Source: Oscheius sp. JU75 (taxonomy: Eukaryota > Nematoda > Chromadorea > Rhabditida > Rhabditidae). Taken from it: DNA of 64,000 nt. The position numbers were made by a program, and so were the translations under genes. The notes beneath the pieces were generated by a model. It had not been told where the DNA came from and ran no database searches. It was given only the letters and a program-made list of their open reading frames with translations. The stretch is taken from positions 5,332,001 to 5,396,000 of the forward strand of contig JASJZC010000007.1 of NCBI GenBank assembly GCA_037178855.1, read 5' to 3'. The stretch's first letter is position 1; each line of letters opens with the position of its first letter. Shown here one piece after another: positions 11,972-24,200 of this stretch.

Positions 11972-13583
11972 CTAATCGTCCTTTGCCGTTCCATTGGCAG
12001 TTACAGCGGCATCCGCTTGTCCAAAGAGAGCAGTAGCTTTCACGGAAAAGAGAGCGAGACCAAAAGATAAAAGACCTAAATGGCTACCAACAGCTGAAAT
12101 CCAGTTCCAGATTCGTCCAAAGGTGGAATGCCTAAAAAATGTGAAAAATGTTCTTGTCATTGGAAACTACTTTTTCTCCAAAGCAGCTGGGTTAAGAGGT
12201 GGTCCAGGTTGAAGATTGTACATCGTGTCCAGAACAAGGTCTTGGAAAAAAGTAGGCATACAACTAAGAGGGATAAAACAGAAGATGGCATCCCAACCAG
12301 CAGCATATCTAAAGTTGATTTCTAAGTTTCACTATTGAACACTTGCCTCAGTCGTGGCCAAGCACCGAAAATAGCATGTTCGTAACAGGACACAACCCAT
12401 TGTAGATTGGGATTGGCAACGATATTGACTCCATTCTGCCAAGCAATTTTGACTGAAAGCGTCTTTCATCTTTGAATAACTTTCCAACACACAGTTTTGG
12501 AAGTATTTGTCTCCGTACTCTTCCTTCACACTGAACGGCAGCTGCCCCCATATCCTGTTGATTCTTCCGTGTTGAGCTTCCTCGCTGAGAAGTTCAGTTT
12601 TGAAACATCCCGGTTCCAGAACGTGAACCGACACTCCGAATGGCCTCATTTCCAACCTAAAAGATTTCTAATAGTGCGAATTCCAGATTAACTACCTCAA
12701 ACAATCCATATAAGCTTCAACGGCAAACTTTGCAGTCACGTAGGGAGCGACAAACTTTCCATGTAGACGTCCAGCAGTTGAGCCCATAGTGACGATTCTT
12801 CCCTGGAATTCATTTACGTAGATAGCTAAAAAAAATCTCTTACTCTGCTAGCTTTCACAAGAGGGAGGAAAGCGTGACACACTCTAACAGCTCCCATGGT
12901 GTTCACATTGAGTGATAGTTGATATTCAGCAGTTGTGCACCAGTCATCCGGACCGAAGGTGGTGAAGATTCCGGCATTGTTCACTACTCCATGCAAAAGA
13001 CCTCCCTAAAGCATATGTTAGTAGTAAATCAAAGTTATGCTTACTGTCTTGTTCAAAACATTGTCTACTTGAGCTCTAGCAGCAGCAACACTCTCGTCAT
13101 TTGTGATGTCGATTTTGACCACATGAAGATCACCGAATCCTTTCTGTTTGCTGCCAAAGTGTTGTTGTTGAAGACTCTCGCCACCCTGAAACTCATTTGT
13201 TCACACTTTGTTGAAACCGATATTTGTCATTAACAGTGCCATTTTCGTGATTGTGGCGATTTGGACACACAGATAACCTTGAAAACAATCAGACTGTTGC
13301 GAATTACGCTCTAAGGTGGTCGAGGTAGACGGGAATGATATGTGTGGCACTACCAGTTTTGAAGGGTGTTCATAGAAAAACTTACTGTCTCGGTGTAGCA
13401 GCCAGCGAAGACATTGACCCCTTGCGAAAGAAGTCGAAGAGCAAGTAGACGACCGAAGCCGCTGTCGCATCCGGTAATAAAGACGTATCGGTTCTTCATA
13501 GAAATGTACAGACTTTCGAGGATGATTCTTCGGAATAGGAAGTAACCTATGACCATGGCAGCGAGGTAATAGAGCCAAATCAT
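11972..13583 (-). CDS. Short-chain dehydrogenase, retinol/17beta-HSD-like
   Basis: An NAD(P)-dependent oxidoreductase of the RDH/HSD17B6-like SDR branch (dhs genes in Caenorhabditis), membrane-anchored by an N-terminal helix ([17 protein letters not shown]). The nucleotide-binding motif is [14 protein letters not shown]. Further on are the structural motif [10 protein letters not shown], the active-site pair YVTAKFAVE with the preceding Ser in MGSTAG, and the late motif [19 protein letters not shown]. Introns include a 28-nt one (12453-12480) needed to keep the frame, and one with a GC donor (GCAAGT, near 12344). A TAG at 12167 could end the protein. I prefer splicing across it into a last exon (to 11972) that encodes another hydrophobic segment ([19 protein letters not shown]) and ends TAKDD. 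The start follows TTTACAG directly, suggesting trans-splicing. Confidence 0.85.
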
Positions 13584-16529
13584 CCTGTAAACTGAATGTG
13601 AGTCTTCGTGAAGGTTCAACTATAAAAAGATGTATAGTTCGCGATGGCCTATACATACGTATTGTGTCTATAGAAAAAGGGAAGACGATCATGGAAAACA
13701 ATAGGCAACAGAACCTTAACGCGAATTACTGTAACACATGAAATTTGAAACCTTCTGAAGTTATTATGCTCCAAGGTGGTGTGATGTCAACGAGGGAAAA
13801 CAATACTATGTATCAAGAATCGAAAGACTAAACGGATAGGCCTGACATAGGTTTTTTGAGCCCCCTCAGTCGGAGTGATTTATTTACGCAGTGCATTCAC
13901 TTTCTACGAAGAGTTTATGTGGGTCAGCCTGACGGATAACAGAAGGATGGATCTGAACAGTTGCATCTTTTCTTTTATACCAGTTGGAAATTGAGCAGAA
14001 GTCATGCGGCCAGTCTGAATGACCCGCCTACTATTGGGCAGAGGTCACAAAAAGAGCGATGACCTGTCCTCAGATAGGAAGCAGAAATCAGAGCAGACTC
14101 TCTTAGTCATGAGGAAATATGAACATCGGAACTGACTCAGAGCTCATGTAAACATTGACGCTAAGTCTGCTGACCAGTGCAAGTATTTTCTAATTAGTAA
14201 TCGGAGAGATAGTCTATTGAAAAAAAGCGAAAGGACAGATTGTGCGCGCCGTTTCTTCTGCTGGTCGTTTATCACAACATACGAATATTGCTTCGAGGTT
14301 ACAAAGAGGAATTCTCGGTAGCCGTTGGGTACATGAGAGTAGGTGTTCTAAGTGAGCGCCCGGGGTCGCGACCCAAGTCTGCGCCATCCGACGAACGGTC
14401 ACTATTTCTCCATCTGTGTACATAGTCCCCAGAAGGTAAGCGAGACGGCTTTTCACGGTTAAGGTCAGTCGGCTGGCCGGCCGCACCGGTCACCCGGTCA
14501 CAACACCGGTCTTTGTTTGGGCTTTCGACGAGGGCAGATGAAACAACTGAAATACCGACGACAACAGTTTCTTTAAACCCCCAAACCATTGTTACAGCAC
14601 TTATCTTTGAATTCGACTTCAAAACAAACCAAAGACTTGGGTTTTCTGTTGTCTTGTTCTCCTAGTTTTTCAATTGGTCTTTGCTTTGTTTGGGAATAAC
14701 ATTTTTCAATCACAAATGTCTTACTGTTTCCATGATTTGCAGTACAGTTTACTTTACAGACTCACCCCTTACAGACTGAACATGTATTATTTCTCGTGTT
14801 TTTGTCCTCAGTGTTCAGCCACACTTCTAGATACAGAACCCTAAGAAAGTTCTTTTTCGCTCCATTTTTTGGAATGCTCCACTCTCCGACGTCCACTTGC
14901 AACAAGAGAACTTGAGAAGTCTCCCGTGTGGTTATCTCTAGATGTTGTCGCGTTTATTTAAGTGTGAGATCCCTCTGCAGATGGTAGGCGTTATGAATCC
15001 GGTCGCTGCTATTTCAGGTGTCGATTTTGGCCGTATGCCGTTTCGGAGACAAAAGGAAGGAACCTGCTACGTTCAGATGAAATTGCTACATTTGAATAAT
15101 ACGCAACATTTGACTGCGTTTTGAAACGGTTTCGCGTTTCGGCCAGGCCTTTTATGACAAAATAACCAAATGTACCTGAACTCTGTTGGCCGTTTTCGTT
15201 AGAACACGGTGTTATTTTCTTCTGAATTGGTACAAACCAAACTGACTGAAAAAAAACTTTTCATTCTGTCTGTTACTAAAAAGCTAGCATACGAACGGTA
15301 ACTACGACGGATAACAAAATACTCGTTGTCAATGAACGTTCAGAATTCAGTTTCTACTTATTCGACTTCAAATTAAAGTTATAATACCGAAAAAAAAAAG
15401 CAAATTATCGAATGAGAGGGAAGAAGGCCCCTTTGCCATGCTCTGCTAGACGTACCAAGACACCACCACAGGCTGGGCGATGGTCGACGTTGGAATTTTT
15501 CATCCAGCTCTAACAAGAAAATCGTTTTTGCATCTACCCAGTCTTGCGTTGCACTATCAAAGACCCGTTTCTAAGTCGAGCGATAAGTGAAAGCCGCTCT
15601 CTTGCGCAAATCAGCTAAAAAGGAAGAAAAGAAACAATAATGCGATTATAAAACTTTTGATCTTTCCTTTTGGAATGAAGTGTGAAAAGGCTAATATTAC
15701 GTATAAAAAACAATTTCCAGACCTAAAAAGTTGACAGCGAAGCATTATGAGCACCTGACAATGAACATTAGGGAATTCTAAAGCGTTAAAGTAGGGATAG
15801 CAACGACAATACCAGTTTCATTTTAGAAGTTTGTAATTGAATCTTTTCCATAAGGCGAAAATATCACACGAAATGTTTGCATTGGATCTTGAAAAGAATT
15901 ATGTTCTGCCGAAGAATAAATGAGTTGTATAATGTGGTGGCATAGAAGATAGCAGCGATTCTAATGATAAACAAGCGTTCTGATGATGGTGCTGGGGCAT
16001 CGATTAACGGAGATCTCGGAACGGGGAAGAAAAAAGTGTCACAAAAAAACGGGTAGCGCGTTTTTTTTTTTGAACGGTCAAGAATGTGATATAGAGAAGA
16101 AAGCAAGAGAACTACTTGTCCTTAACAGCACTGCAATGAGAGAGAAAAGACAGAAGCTCCACTGAATTTTGCATACTCCAGATATTTCTGTTGTAAATGA
16201 TGTTTGTCCCTTTTCATTTTTCTCTTTTTGTGACAAACTGACAGTTACAATGTATTCTATTTAAAATCTAGCACAATGAATTTGCCTTCTCCACAACGGA
16301 AACACTCCCGCAGTGTTGTGCTGCCATGATGCAACTCGTTTTTCTTATCTCTACGTCCTCAAGGCTATGCTTCCGTTACGTAACATGGAGAAATCGCTCA
16401 CAGGGAAGCTTTATCGTCGAATGTCCGCCTAATATCTCTAGGTTGCACATGTTCTATCGCTTTCAACAACCTGCTACGATAGCCACCTGTGGGCGGAGGG
16501 CACCGCAAGGACAAAGGCTTTGAACTGCC
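13584..16529. other. Large intergenic region, no gene found
   Basis: Nearly 3 kb without a gene model. It contains a GC-rich patch (about 14360-14520, with repeated ACCGGT and GGCCGGCC) and long T-, A- and C-rich runs. I see no RNA gene or repeat that I can name. Confidence 0.4.
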
Positions 16530-16536
16530 TATAAAA
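16530..16536 (+). promoter_or_regulatory. TATA box of the Cys/Gly/Pro-rich gene
   Basis: TATAAAA 41 bp upstream of the ATG at 16577. The spacing fits a short leader. Confidence 0.7.
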
Positions 16537-16576
16537 GAGGCGGCAGATCTGGAAAAAGCCAGCATCTTCTCAGATC

Positions 16577-17241
16577 ATGCAGAAGCTCGTTCTCTTGGCT
16601 CTCTTCGGAGTTTCTCAAGCATTCCTCCTCGGAGGCGGTGGTGGCTGCGGATGCGCCCCTCCCCCTCCTCCTTGCGGATGCGGAGGGTACGGTTTTCTCT
16701 TTCCTTCTTATTTGAGATTTTCAACCGCTATATTTGTTCGCATTATTATTTCCTTTTTTTCAGTGGACTTCCTCCTCTCTCCCTCCCTTCTTTCTCTCTT
16801 CCTAGCTTCGGTGGCGGTGGATGCGGATGTGCACCTCCTCCTCCTCCCTGTGGATGGTTCGTTTTCAGTCCTATAGAGACCTTTGCATCATTTTCAGTGC
16901 TCCCCCTCCCCTCCCCCCTCCTCCTCCTAGCTGCGGATGCGCTCCTCCTCCAGCTCCTTGTGGATGCGGAGCTCCTCCCCCTCCTCCTCCCCCTCCCCCT
17001 GCTCCCTGCGGTGGAGCCCCCATCGGAGGCGGATGCGGAGCCGGACCTGCACCTGGAGGATACGCTCAGGTAAACATCCTATATGTTGGATGACTAACAT
17101 TTGGTTTTTCAGGCTCCCCCTCCTCCTCCTCCCTTCCAGCCCGCTCAGCCCGCTGGAGGATACGCCCAGGCTGGACCCGCTCCTGGAGGATACGCTCCCC
17201 AGGCCCCCGTCGGCAACTCCTACGCCGTTGGAGGAAAGTAA
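16577..17241 (+). CDS. Secreted Cys/Gly/Pro-rich protein, copy A
   Basis: Four exons with phases 2, 2 and 0. The product is about 150 aa. It has a signal peptide (MQKLVLLALFGVSQAFLLG), then low-complexity blocks of CGCAPPPPPCGCG type, long proline runs, CGGAPIGGGCGAGP, and a repeated GGYAQ / PAPGGYAP segment. It ends with the short motif GNSYAVGGK just before the stop. The very GC-rich, C/G-asymmetric coding stretch makes long false frames on both strands. Paired CGC motifs separated by proline runs suggest a cross-linked extracellular or cuticle-associated matrix protein; that is inference. It resembles the low-complexity leader of ground-like (Grl) proteins but has no ground-like domain. 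AATAAA lies at 17310-17315. It converges on paralogue B (18021-18721). Confidence 0.8.
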
Positions 17242-18020
17242 TTCGATTATGCTCCTGGGCTTCGCCATATCTGTATATTATGTCCTTCATTCCGCTCATC
17301 ACAAGCGAGAATAAATTATCAATATCATCAAATGTTTTGTAACTGTATCAGGGGTGTACGCAGGGAATCGACGAAATATAGCAAATTTGCAGAACGGTAC
17401 AACTCTTACAATCAAATTGTTCACATGTACCATATGCCAATGCGGTAACTTTACAAGCCACTCTTATTGCATCGAAGTAGTTTGAATTGCTCCTTAGAGA
17501 AGAACACAGTGCTCCAACCAGACAACTGTTGTATGCAGCTTACTTATATTTTTGGCACAATAGTACTCGGTAATATGTGCAGTTTAACAATGGTAACATT
17601 TTCAAGCAGTAACTTAGCATCGCTGAAGTTTTTCTAAGCGTGACCTAGTATCAGTTCAATTTCATCTATAATATTGACGAGCGCCACAAAGTTTCAAAGT
17701 CTCTAAGTGCTATTGTATGACTGTTACGAATAGTAAGTCTTAAATTCAAAATTCCATGCCTGCCGGTACAGAGCCATGTAATAGAGTTGCATGAGCCGGA
17801 GACGTACTCACCTGGCAAACTAGCCCTGTACTCTTTTTGCAATTTGAAGCCTTTGACTCTCTGCTGTATTAACTTGTCAGATTCAATCTTAGCTGAGACT
17901 TAGCAGAAAGATCCACGAAGTCATTATGAAGTTTATGTTATCTCTAACTCTTGAGTAAAATCACTTTTATTGCAATTAATGAGATAACAGTATAGAGATA
18001 TGACAGTGCTGCAACTCCGT
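17242..18020. other. Intergenic, between two convergent paralogues
   Basis: Holds the 3' UTRs of copies A and B. AATAAA at 17310-17315 serves copy A. I see nothing else in it. Confidence 0.5.
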
Positions 18021-18721
18021 TTACTTTCCTCCGAGAGCGTAAGAATTTCCTTGGGGAGCGGAAACTGGAGCAGGGGCGGAATATTGAGGAGCCTGAGGGG
18101 CAGCAATAGGAGCGGGAGCAGAAAACTGAGGGGCCTGAGGGGCAGCGATAGGAGATTGAGAAGCCTGGAAGGGAGCAGGAGCAGCTTGGGCGTATCCCTG
18201 AAACCTTGATTGAGCATAGTCTACAAAAATACTTACCTGAGAAGGAGCGGGGAAAGCGGGAGCAAGAGCGTTGAAGCTGGGGGCAGGGAAAGAGGGGAAG
18301 GCAGGAGCCTGGGGAGCGGGGAAAGCTGGGGCAGTGGCGTATCCCTGAGGAGCAGGAGCAGGGAAAGCAGGGGCTCCTCCGCAAGGAGAGGCTCCGCAAG
18401 CAGGTCTGGGAGGAGGAGCACACGGGCAGGGAGGAGGAGGAGCACATCCGCAGCCGCCACCAATGGAAGGAAGGCTGAAACTTTACCGTTTACCATTTTC
18501 TTTAGTGCACTACCTAAGCTGAGGAAGCTGGATCGGGGGAAGTCCACCACATCCGCACGGAGGAGGGGGACTGTAAAATAAGTACGTCAATGAAAACGAA
18601 AATAAAAGAGCCTAAAAATAAAATAAAAAGATGAAACATACGGGCATCCGCATCCGCTGCTAGGGAGCAGGAAGGCACTAGAGACTCCGAGGAGAGCAGC
18701 AAAGACGAAGAGTTTCTGCAT
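18021..18721 (-). CDS. Secreted Cys/Gly/Pro/Ala-rich protein, copy B
   Basis: A paralogue of the gene at 16577 in opposite orientation. It has four exons and about 180 aa. The signal peptide MQKLFVFAALLGVSSAFLL closely matches copy A. SGCGCPPPPPCGCGGLPP, a GGGCGCAPPPPCPCAPPP block and CGASPCGGAP follow. The second half is Ala/Pro/Gln-rich with repeated APAFPAP and PIAAPQAPQ units and no cysteine. It ends QGNSYALGGK, the same terminal motif as copy A. The division into an N-terminal Cys/Pro part and a C-terminal repeat part with a fixed tail is shared. Likely an extracellular matrix component; function unknown. Confidence 0.8.
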
Positions 18722-18754
18722 GATAGCGAATGCTACTGTCCGGATTTCTACGTC

Positions 18755-18761
18755 TTTTATA
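18755..18761 (-). promoter_or_regulatory. TATA box of copy B
   Basis: TATAAAA on the minus strand, about 34 bp upstream of the ATG at 18721, as in copy A. Confidence 0.65.
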
Positions 18762-21236
18762 CCCATTTGGAACGTCTTTGTCCTTGCGTTGCCCTCCGCC
18801 CAGAAATGAAAGGGGAGCAGGTTGCATGAAAGAAATATCGCTGAAACGCAAGAGGCGCAGCCTAGACGGCTTGCCAAGAGATACCGCGGATGATATCGTA
18901 AATCCGGAGGCACGACCCGACTTTCACTTGATGGCTGTCTGCCTGTTCCGCCTAATGATTAATGGCGTCTTGTTGTGAAAAATTGCAATTAGAGAAAATG
19001 ACGAAAATTCAGAGACACGCAATGCAAAGCAGAAATTCTGTCACACCAAAAACTTTATGCAGTCTCTAAAGCAGCTTATCGATGTGTGAAGTGTGGTTGC
19101 AGAAAAATGGAATCCTCCATGTGTTCGGTGCCGGTACAATCATAGCTTAGCTTCAAGCTTTTCAAAACACAAAACACTCAACTAAGATTGAAATATGTCA
19201 AACCAATTGTCAAAACTTCTGTAGTTTATAGACGACTCTTATAAACATGTTAATACAAAATACTCAACAGAAAGGTTGTCAGATTTTTCAGTTTCACAAC
19301 ATGTACAATCTTGTTTGCCGTTTTGCTCGGATATTTTGTTCATTTCAAAATATCCGAGCAAAACCCCTTAGGAATGTGAGGAAGTTGGCATCTATCCAGA
19401 CAACTGTGCCACTCTTCTCTCTGAGCCTGTTTATTATTATGGGTCAGCGCTCTCCGTAGCGCGATGTGGAGCCGTGCTAGCCCTGCCGAGTGACTCAGCA
19501 CCCCAGGTCGTCGCTTACAGCGCACAAGAGACAAATGAAGGCGCCTGCTAGATGAATGTTGTTACAGCCACAAAGTCCATCTGCCATGTTCAGCAGACGA
19601 GCCGACACGACATTTGCCACAACATAGGGACACGTGTCAGACTGCCCTCAGATCACTTGCTGGTCAAGCGAGCAACCCCGTGAGATCCGTCCACTGCCTT
19701 TGATCTCAAATTTGTTTTGTTCCCTGCTCCGTGCTCCAGCCTACATGTGTTCGTTATCAAAGAGTTTAAAATGACGTTTTTCAAGTATAAAAGGCCGGAA
19801 CGCAGCTGCAACTTCTTAGCCCACATCTGGTCCTTCTGCGCTTCAACAAAGAACATTCGCGCCTCGTAAAATACGGTTCTTGGAACGAAATCTATGAGCA
19901 GCTCTACGAACAAATTACTCTTATGGAATAGTCCAATGTGATATGAGTAGAAGATGTGAAGCATGCTCCACCGATCATAAAGAAAAAAAATATCCTGGGT
20001 ATCGGTTATTACCTTCCTGTGTCAGTTATTGTTACGCAACTTTCGGAAGTAATCCGAAGCCAACAGGCGCACCTACCGCTATGACCAAAAAGTGAGCAGT
20101 CATTCAAGAAGCAGCTGTCCAGTCTCGGTAAGCGACTGTCATCCTCAGCCTTATCCACCTCAGTTTCTCAATCTCTTCTGTCCTGCTCAGCTCATGTTAT
20201 GATTGAGTAGGCGCATTTGCGAATTCTCCATCTCAAAAGATTTTTGTACATTAATAAATACATTTTCGCATGTCCTGCAGCTATTTTTCCTAATGTTAGG
20301 CTTAGTTGCTCGAAGTTATTTTTTGGATGTTGACAAAAATGTAACCTTTGATCAGTTATTTTTGTTTGTCGTAAAACAGTTGCTCCAGAGAACAAACACG
20401 TTACAAACATCGTCTGATAAATTTTTTTTTACTACTGGTACCAACAAGACATCTACGGGTTCTTTCAACTTTTAATGGAACACTGTCTGACCGCTTTCTG
20501 ACCCCTATAAAACTGTCTGGATCTCTCTCAATCTCTAGCTCTTTCTTTTGATGGGGCGGAGAAGCTCCGCCCACTTCCTCATAGAAAAGCCTCCCCCCCT
20601 CATTCCTTCATACTCATGTAATTGACAGACCCAGCTTACAGTACCCAGCGGTTCGCGCTTGCTCCATATCTCAACCTTTAGACTAGCTTTTGTTTTCGGA
20701 ATTCACTCGCCTATCTGTTCAGGCCTCACACAGAGTTTTGCCAACAATGTCTTTATCGTTATCACACTGCTGGCTTGTCAAAGAGTTCTTTATCATAGTG
20801 ACCCGACCTAATTTAGACCGTGTCTACTCTCCCGGAGAGTCAACACTTGTTGCCAGCTGACCATTACTCTTAAAGTTCAGACATAGTAGAGTATTGATGT
20901 TTGACTTCTTGGAACCCTGATCTTGCCTAAAAATTGCAGGCAGTAGAAATTTTTTTTGGCACGCATTGTAGGCAATAATACAGTAAGACTGGGACAATCT
21001 GGCAAATTGCGCTGATCTGACCACCAATGGCCGGCACTTTGTGGTGTGCCTGCCCGCCAGTTGTCCGCTGAAACCGGAGAAAAGCCGGTGAGCTGTTGTG
21101 ACAAGTAGTGACTTCAACACAACTGACCCTATCTCAGATCTATCTCGTAATCACCATTTTACCTGACATTCCATATTTTGTTTTCACTTCTTCTCGTTCT
21201 ATAGTATCTTTTAATCTTGCCTGTTTCAGGGTCACC
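18762..21236. other. Intergenic region upstream of mig-6
   Basis: About 2.5 kb with no gene model. It includes the perfect hairpin at 19320-19364, a GC-rich 8-bp hairpin (GGGCGGAG, loop AAG, 20554-20572) and isolated TATA-like sites (about 19788 and 20504) with no gene I can see behind them. It probably holds mig-6 control sequences; that is inference. Confidence 0.4.
19320..19364. repeat. Perfect 19-bp inverted repeat with 7-nt loop
   Basis: GTTTTGCTCGGATATTTTG (19320-19338) and its exact reverse complement (19346-19364) flank a 7-nt loop. It lies in non-coding DNA. It could be a remnant of a small inverted-repeat transposon, a cruciform, or an RNA hairpin. Confidence 0.8.
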
Positions 21237-24200
21237 ATGAAGACGCTGCTGTTATGGGCAGCGTTAGCCGCCCACTGTTGGGCCTTCTCGTTGAATATAT
21301 TCAACTTTGAGGTACACAAGACAAAAAAAACTTATAAAACACATGTTTAGTCGACTTCCCATAAGATGCATCTCCATCCCCTATCCCCTGCTGAAACTGA
21401 TCCTACACAAGCCAGAGCAAAACGGCAAGCCTACCAGGTACAACAAAAGGCTCGCATGATAGTGAAAAACAATTACAGGTTTACGTTGATGGAGATTCTA
21501 CAGTATCTGTAGACAAGACTGGACAGACTGAGACTGGAAACTGGGGTCAGTGGACGCCTGAGGGACAGTGTTCTCGCACCTGCGGCGGCGGAGTCCAAGA
21601 GGAAAAACGGCAATGCGGGTAAGAACTAACCTGAAAAGGGAAAAAAGGTTATTCTAGTGGTGACTGTACTGGTCCTTCCGTCCGTTACGTCTCTTGTAAT
21701 CTCGAACCATGCGCTGGAGGGGGAGACTTCCGTGCCGAACAGTGTGCTTCCCACAACGACGATGCTCTCGATGGAAACTACTTCAAATGGGTTCCTTACA
21801 AGGGGAAGAACAAGTAAGTTTGTCTTGTACCAGCTGAAGAGTTACGATGGGGTATTACTGTTGACCTTCGTTGCTCTTTGTCTGGTGCACCGGCATCTGG
21901 ACGCCACATGTGGATAGCTTATAAACAAAAAGCAGAAATGCAACCAGAGACAAACCATATGGGTTTATGCACATCTGGAGATATGATTAATGGGTAACAA
22001 TAAAGAACGGCTAACAAGTTGTTTATAGGTGCGAGCTCCTCTGCCGACCTGAGAACGAAAAGTTCTACTACAAATGGGACGAGAAGGTCATTGACGGAAC
22101 TCCCTGTGACTCCAAAGGTGAAGAGATCTGCGTCGACGGTGTCTGCATTCCTCTCGGCTGCGACGGAAAGCTCGGATCTGGTAGGATAGATTTTTTGCCA
22201 GTGAAATTAACTCATTTCAGCCAAGAAGGTCGACAAGTGCGGAAAGTGCGACGGAGACGGATCCACCTGTAAAACCATCGAAGGTTTCTTCGATGAGCGC
22301 AATCTCAGTCCCGGATACCATGATGTCATCAAGCTTCCCATTGGAGCTACTGCTATCAAGATCTCTGAGGCTCGCCGTTCTTCCAACAACCTTGGTATCT
22401 TTAACCTTTTGCCCTTAAGCAGTCTTCTACTCAGCTCTGAAAAACAGCTCTGACCACTTCTACCTGAATGGCAACTCCATGATCCAGCCCGAGACTGAAA
22501 TCGAAGCTGCCGGAACCATTTTCGAGTACGAAGACGACAAGACTGAGACCATCACTGCCAAGGGACCCTTGACTGAGGACATTACTGTCGCACTTTTGTA
22601 CCGCAAAAGTAACAAGGACTCTGCTATCCGCTACGAGTTCTCCATTCCTCTCGAGGAGGATGTCGACTACATGTACAAGGTCGGAGACTGGTCTGGATGC
22701 TCTGTCACCTGCGGAAAAGGTCAGTTTTCATTATCACCTTTACCGTAGTGCACGTTTAATTGGCCAGTACGTAAAGTGAATATTTGTCAGCGCAATATCA
22801 CGTACGCCGCTTTCTTACCCAAATTCTTTTATTTTTGATATTCACTCGACTTTCAGGAGTCAAGAGTCGTACTCCCTTCTGTATCGACACCAAGAGCCAG
22901 TCCCGTGTCAGTGATGAACTTTGCGAGGAGAACAATGCCACCAAGCCAGAGTACGAGAAGCCTTGTGAGACCGTCGACTGTGCCGCCGAATGGTTCACTG
23001 GAGACTGGGAAGACTGTTCGCAGACTTGTGGAAACCAAGGAGAACAATATCGCGTAGTCTATTGCCATCAGGTGAGCTTTTTTTGTTGTCTTTTCTTTTC
23101 TTCCTGCCAGTTGCTCTTTTTACGACCGTCTAAATGTGCGACCTCAGGGTGACCTGCCGTTTAACGACGTGATCGTATTACATACAGCTTGTAGCCGAAA
23201 AGAAGCCGAAACAACATTTTTAGATTTTTGCCAATGGCCGTCGTATTACTGTCGAGGATGGAAACTGCACCGAGTCTCGTCCGGCTGTTCGTCAGCAATG
23301 CAACAGGTTCGTCACTTCTTTTCTCACCCTTCGCTGAACACATAGTGGCAAAAACCATCTGTGGTGGCTCATTAGTCACGAAAAGCCGCGCCTGTTTTAT
23401 AAATTGTGGGCGTACAAGATTAATTTAGTCTGCGAGAAGAAGATTTCCCGAAAGTGTAAAGAGTGCACCTAGTTGTAAAGCGTTGAGCAGGGGTCAGCTT
23501 GCTAGGAAGGCATGGCACATGTCACCTTCGAACGCCAAGAAACAGTGGCATATCACATAAACATACTGACATACATGTCAAAACTCGTTACTTTCAGATT
23601 TGCTTGTCCCGAATGGCAGGCCGGACCATGGTCCGCTTGCTCTGAGAAGTGCGGAGATGCCCACCAGTACCGTTCTGTCACTTGCCGCTCTGAGAAGGAA
23701 GGAGACGAAGGAAAGCTTCTCGCCGCTGAAGCTTGTGATTCCGAAGTTGAGCTTGAGACTCAGCGATCCTGCAACCTTGGACCATGTGAAGGACTCAAGT
23801 TCTACACCAGCGACTGGAAGCTGTGTTCCAAGTGTAACGACACAGAGGAGACCCGTGAAGTCACTTGCAAGGACACTACTGGCCGTGCTTACCAGCTGGA
23901 GAAGTGTTTGAACGATGACACTACTGAAATCCCTTCCGATACCAGGTAAATAACTTTTTCCCGAAATTTTACTGTCAAATTAGATCTTGCGCCACCCAAC
24001 AGCCCTGCATCTACGAATGGACTGCCTCTCAATGGTCAAAGTGCTCCACTGAGTGCGGACATGGACACAAGACTCGCCGCGTTGTCTGCGCTATTCATCA
24101 GCTTGGAGATCTCGAGGTATTCTAACATTTGTCTAAATAAAAAACAAGCTTAAGGTCGTTGACGAGTTCCACTGCCAGGGAGACAAGCCAGAGGAGAGGA

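Noticed and set aside
12430-12490. Frameshift in the dehydrogenase before the EHAIF motif
   Set aside because: A 28-nt intron with a good TTTCAG acceptor repairs the frame and gives the residues expected for the family.
16489-17314. Several long open frames on both strands over copy A, rich in Leu, Ser, Arg or Pro
   Set aside because: They are frame shadows of the GC-rich, repetitive Cys/Gly/Pro coding sequence. Only the frame with signal peptide, Cys spacing and phase-matched introns is credible.
18233-18581. Long Ser/Gly/Arg-rich and Leu-rich frames over copy B
   Set aside because: Same reason: shadows of the repetitive coding sequence of copy B on the minus strand.
19780-19810. TATAAAAGG-like promoter upstream of papilin
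   Set aside because: No credible coding sequence follows within a few hundred bases on the same strand.
20554-20572. GC-rich 8-bp hairpin as terminator or RNA element
   Set aside because: Short and isolated, with no gene context; not more than a weak palindrome.
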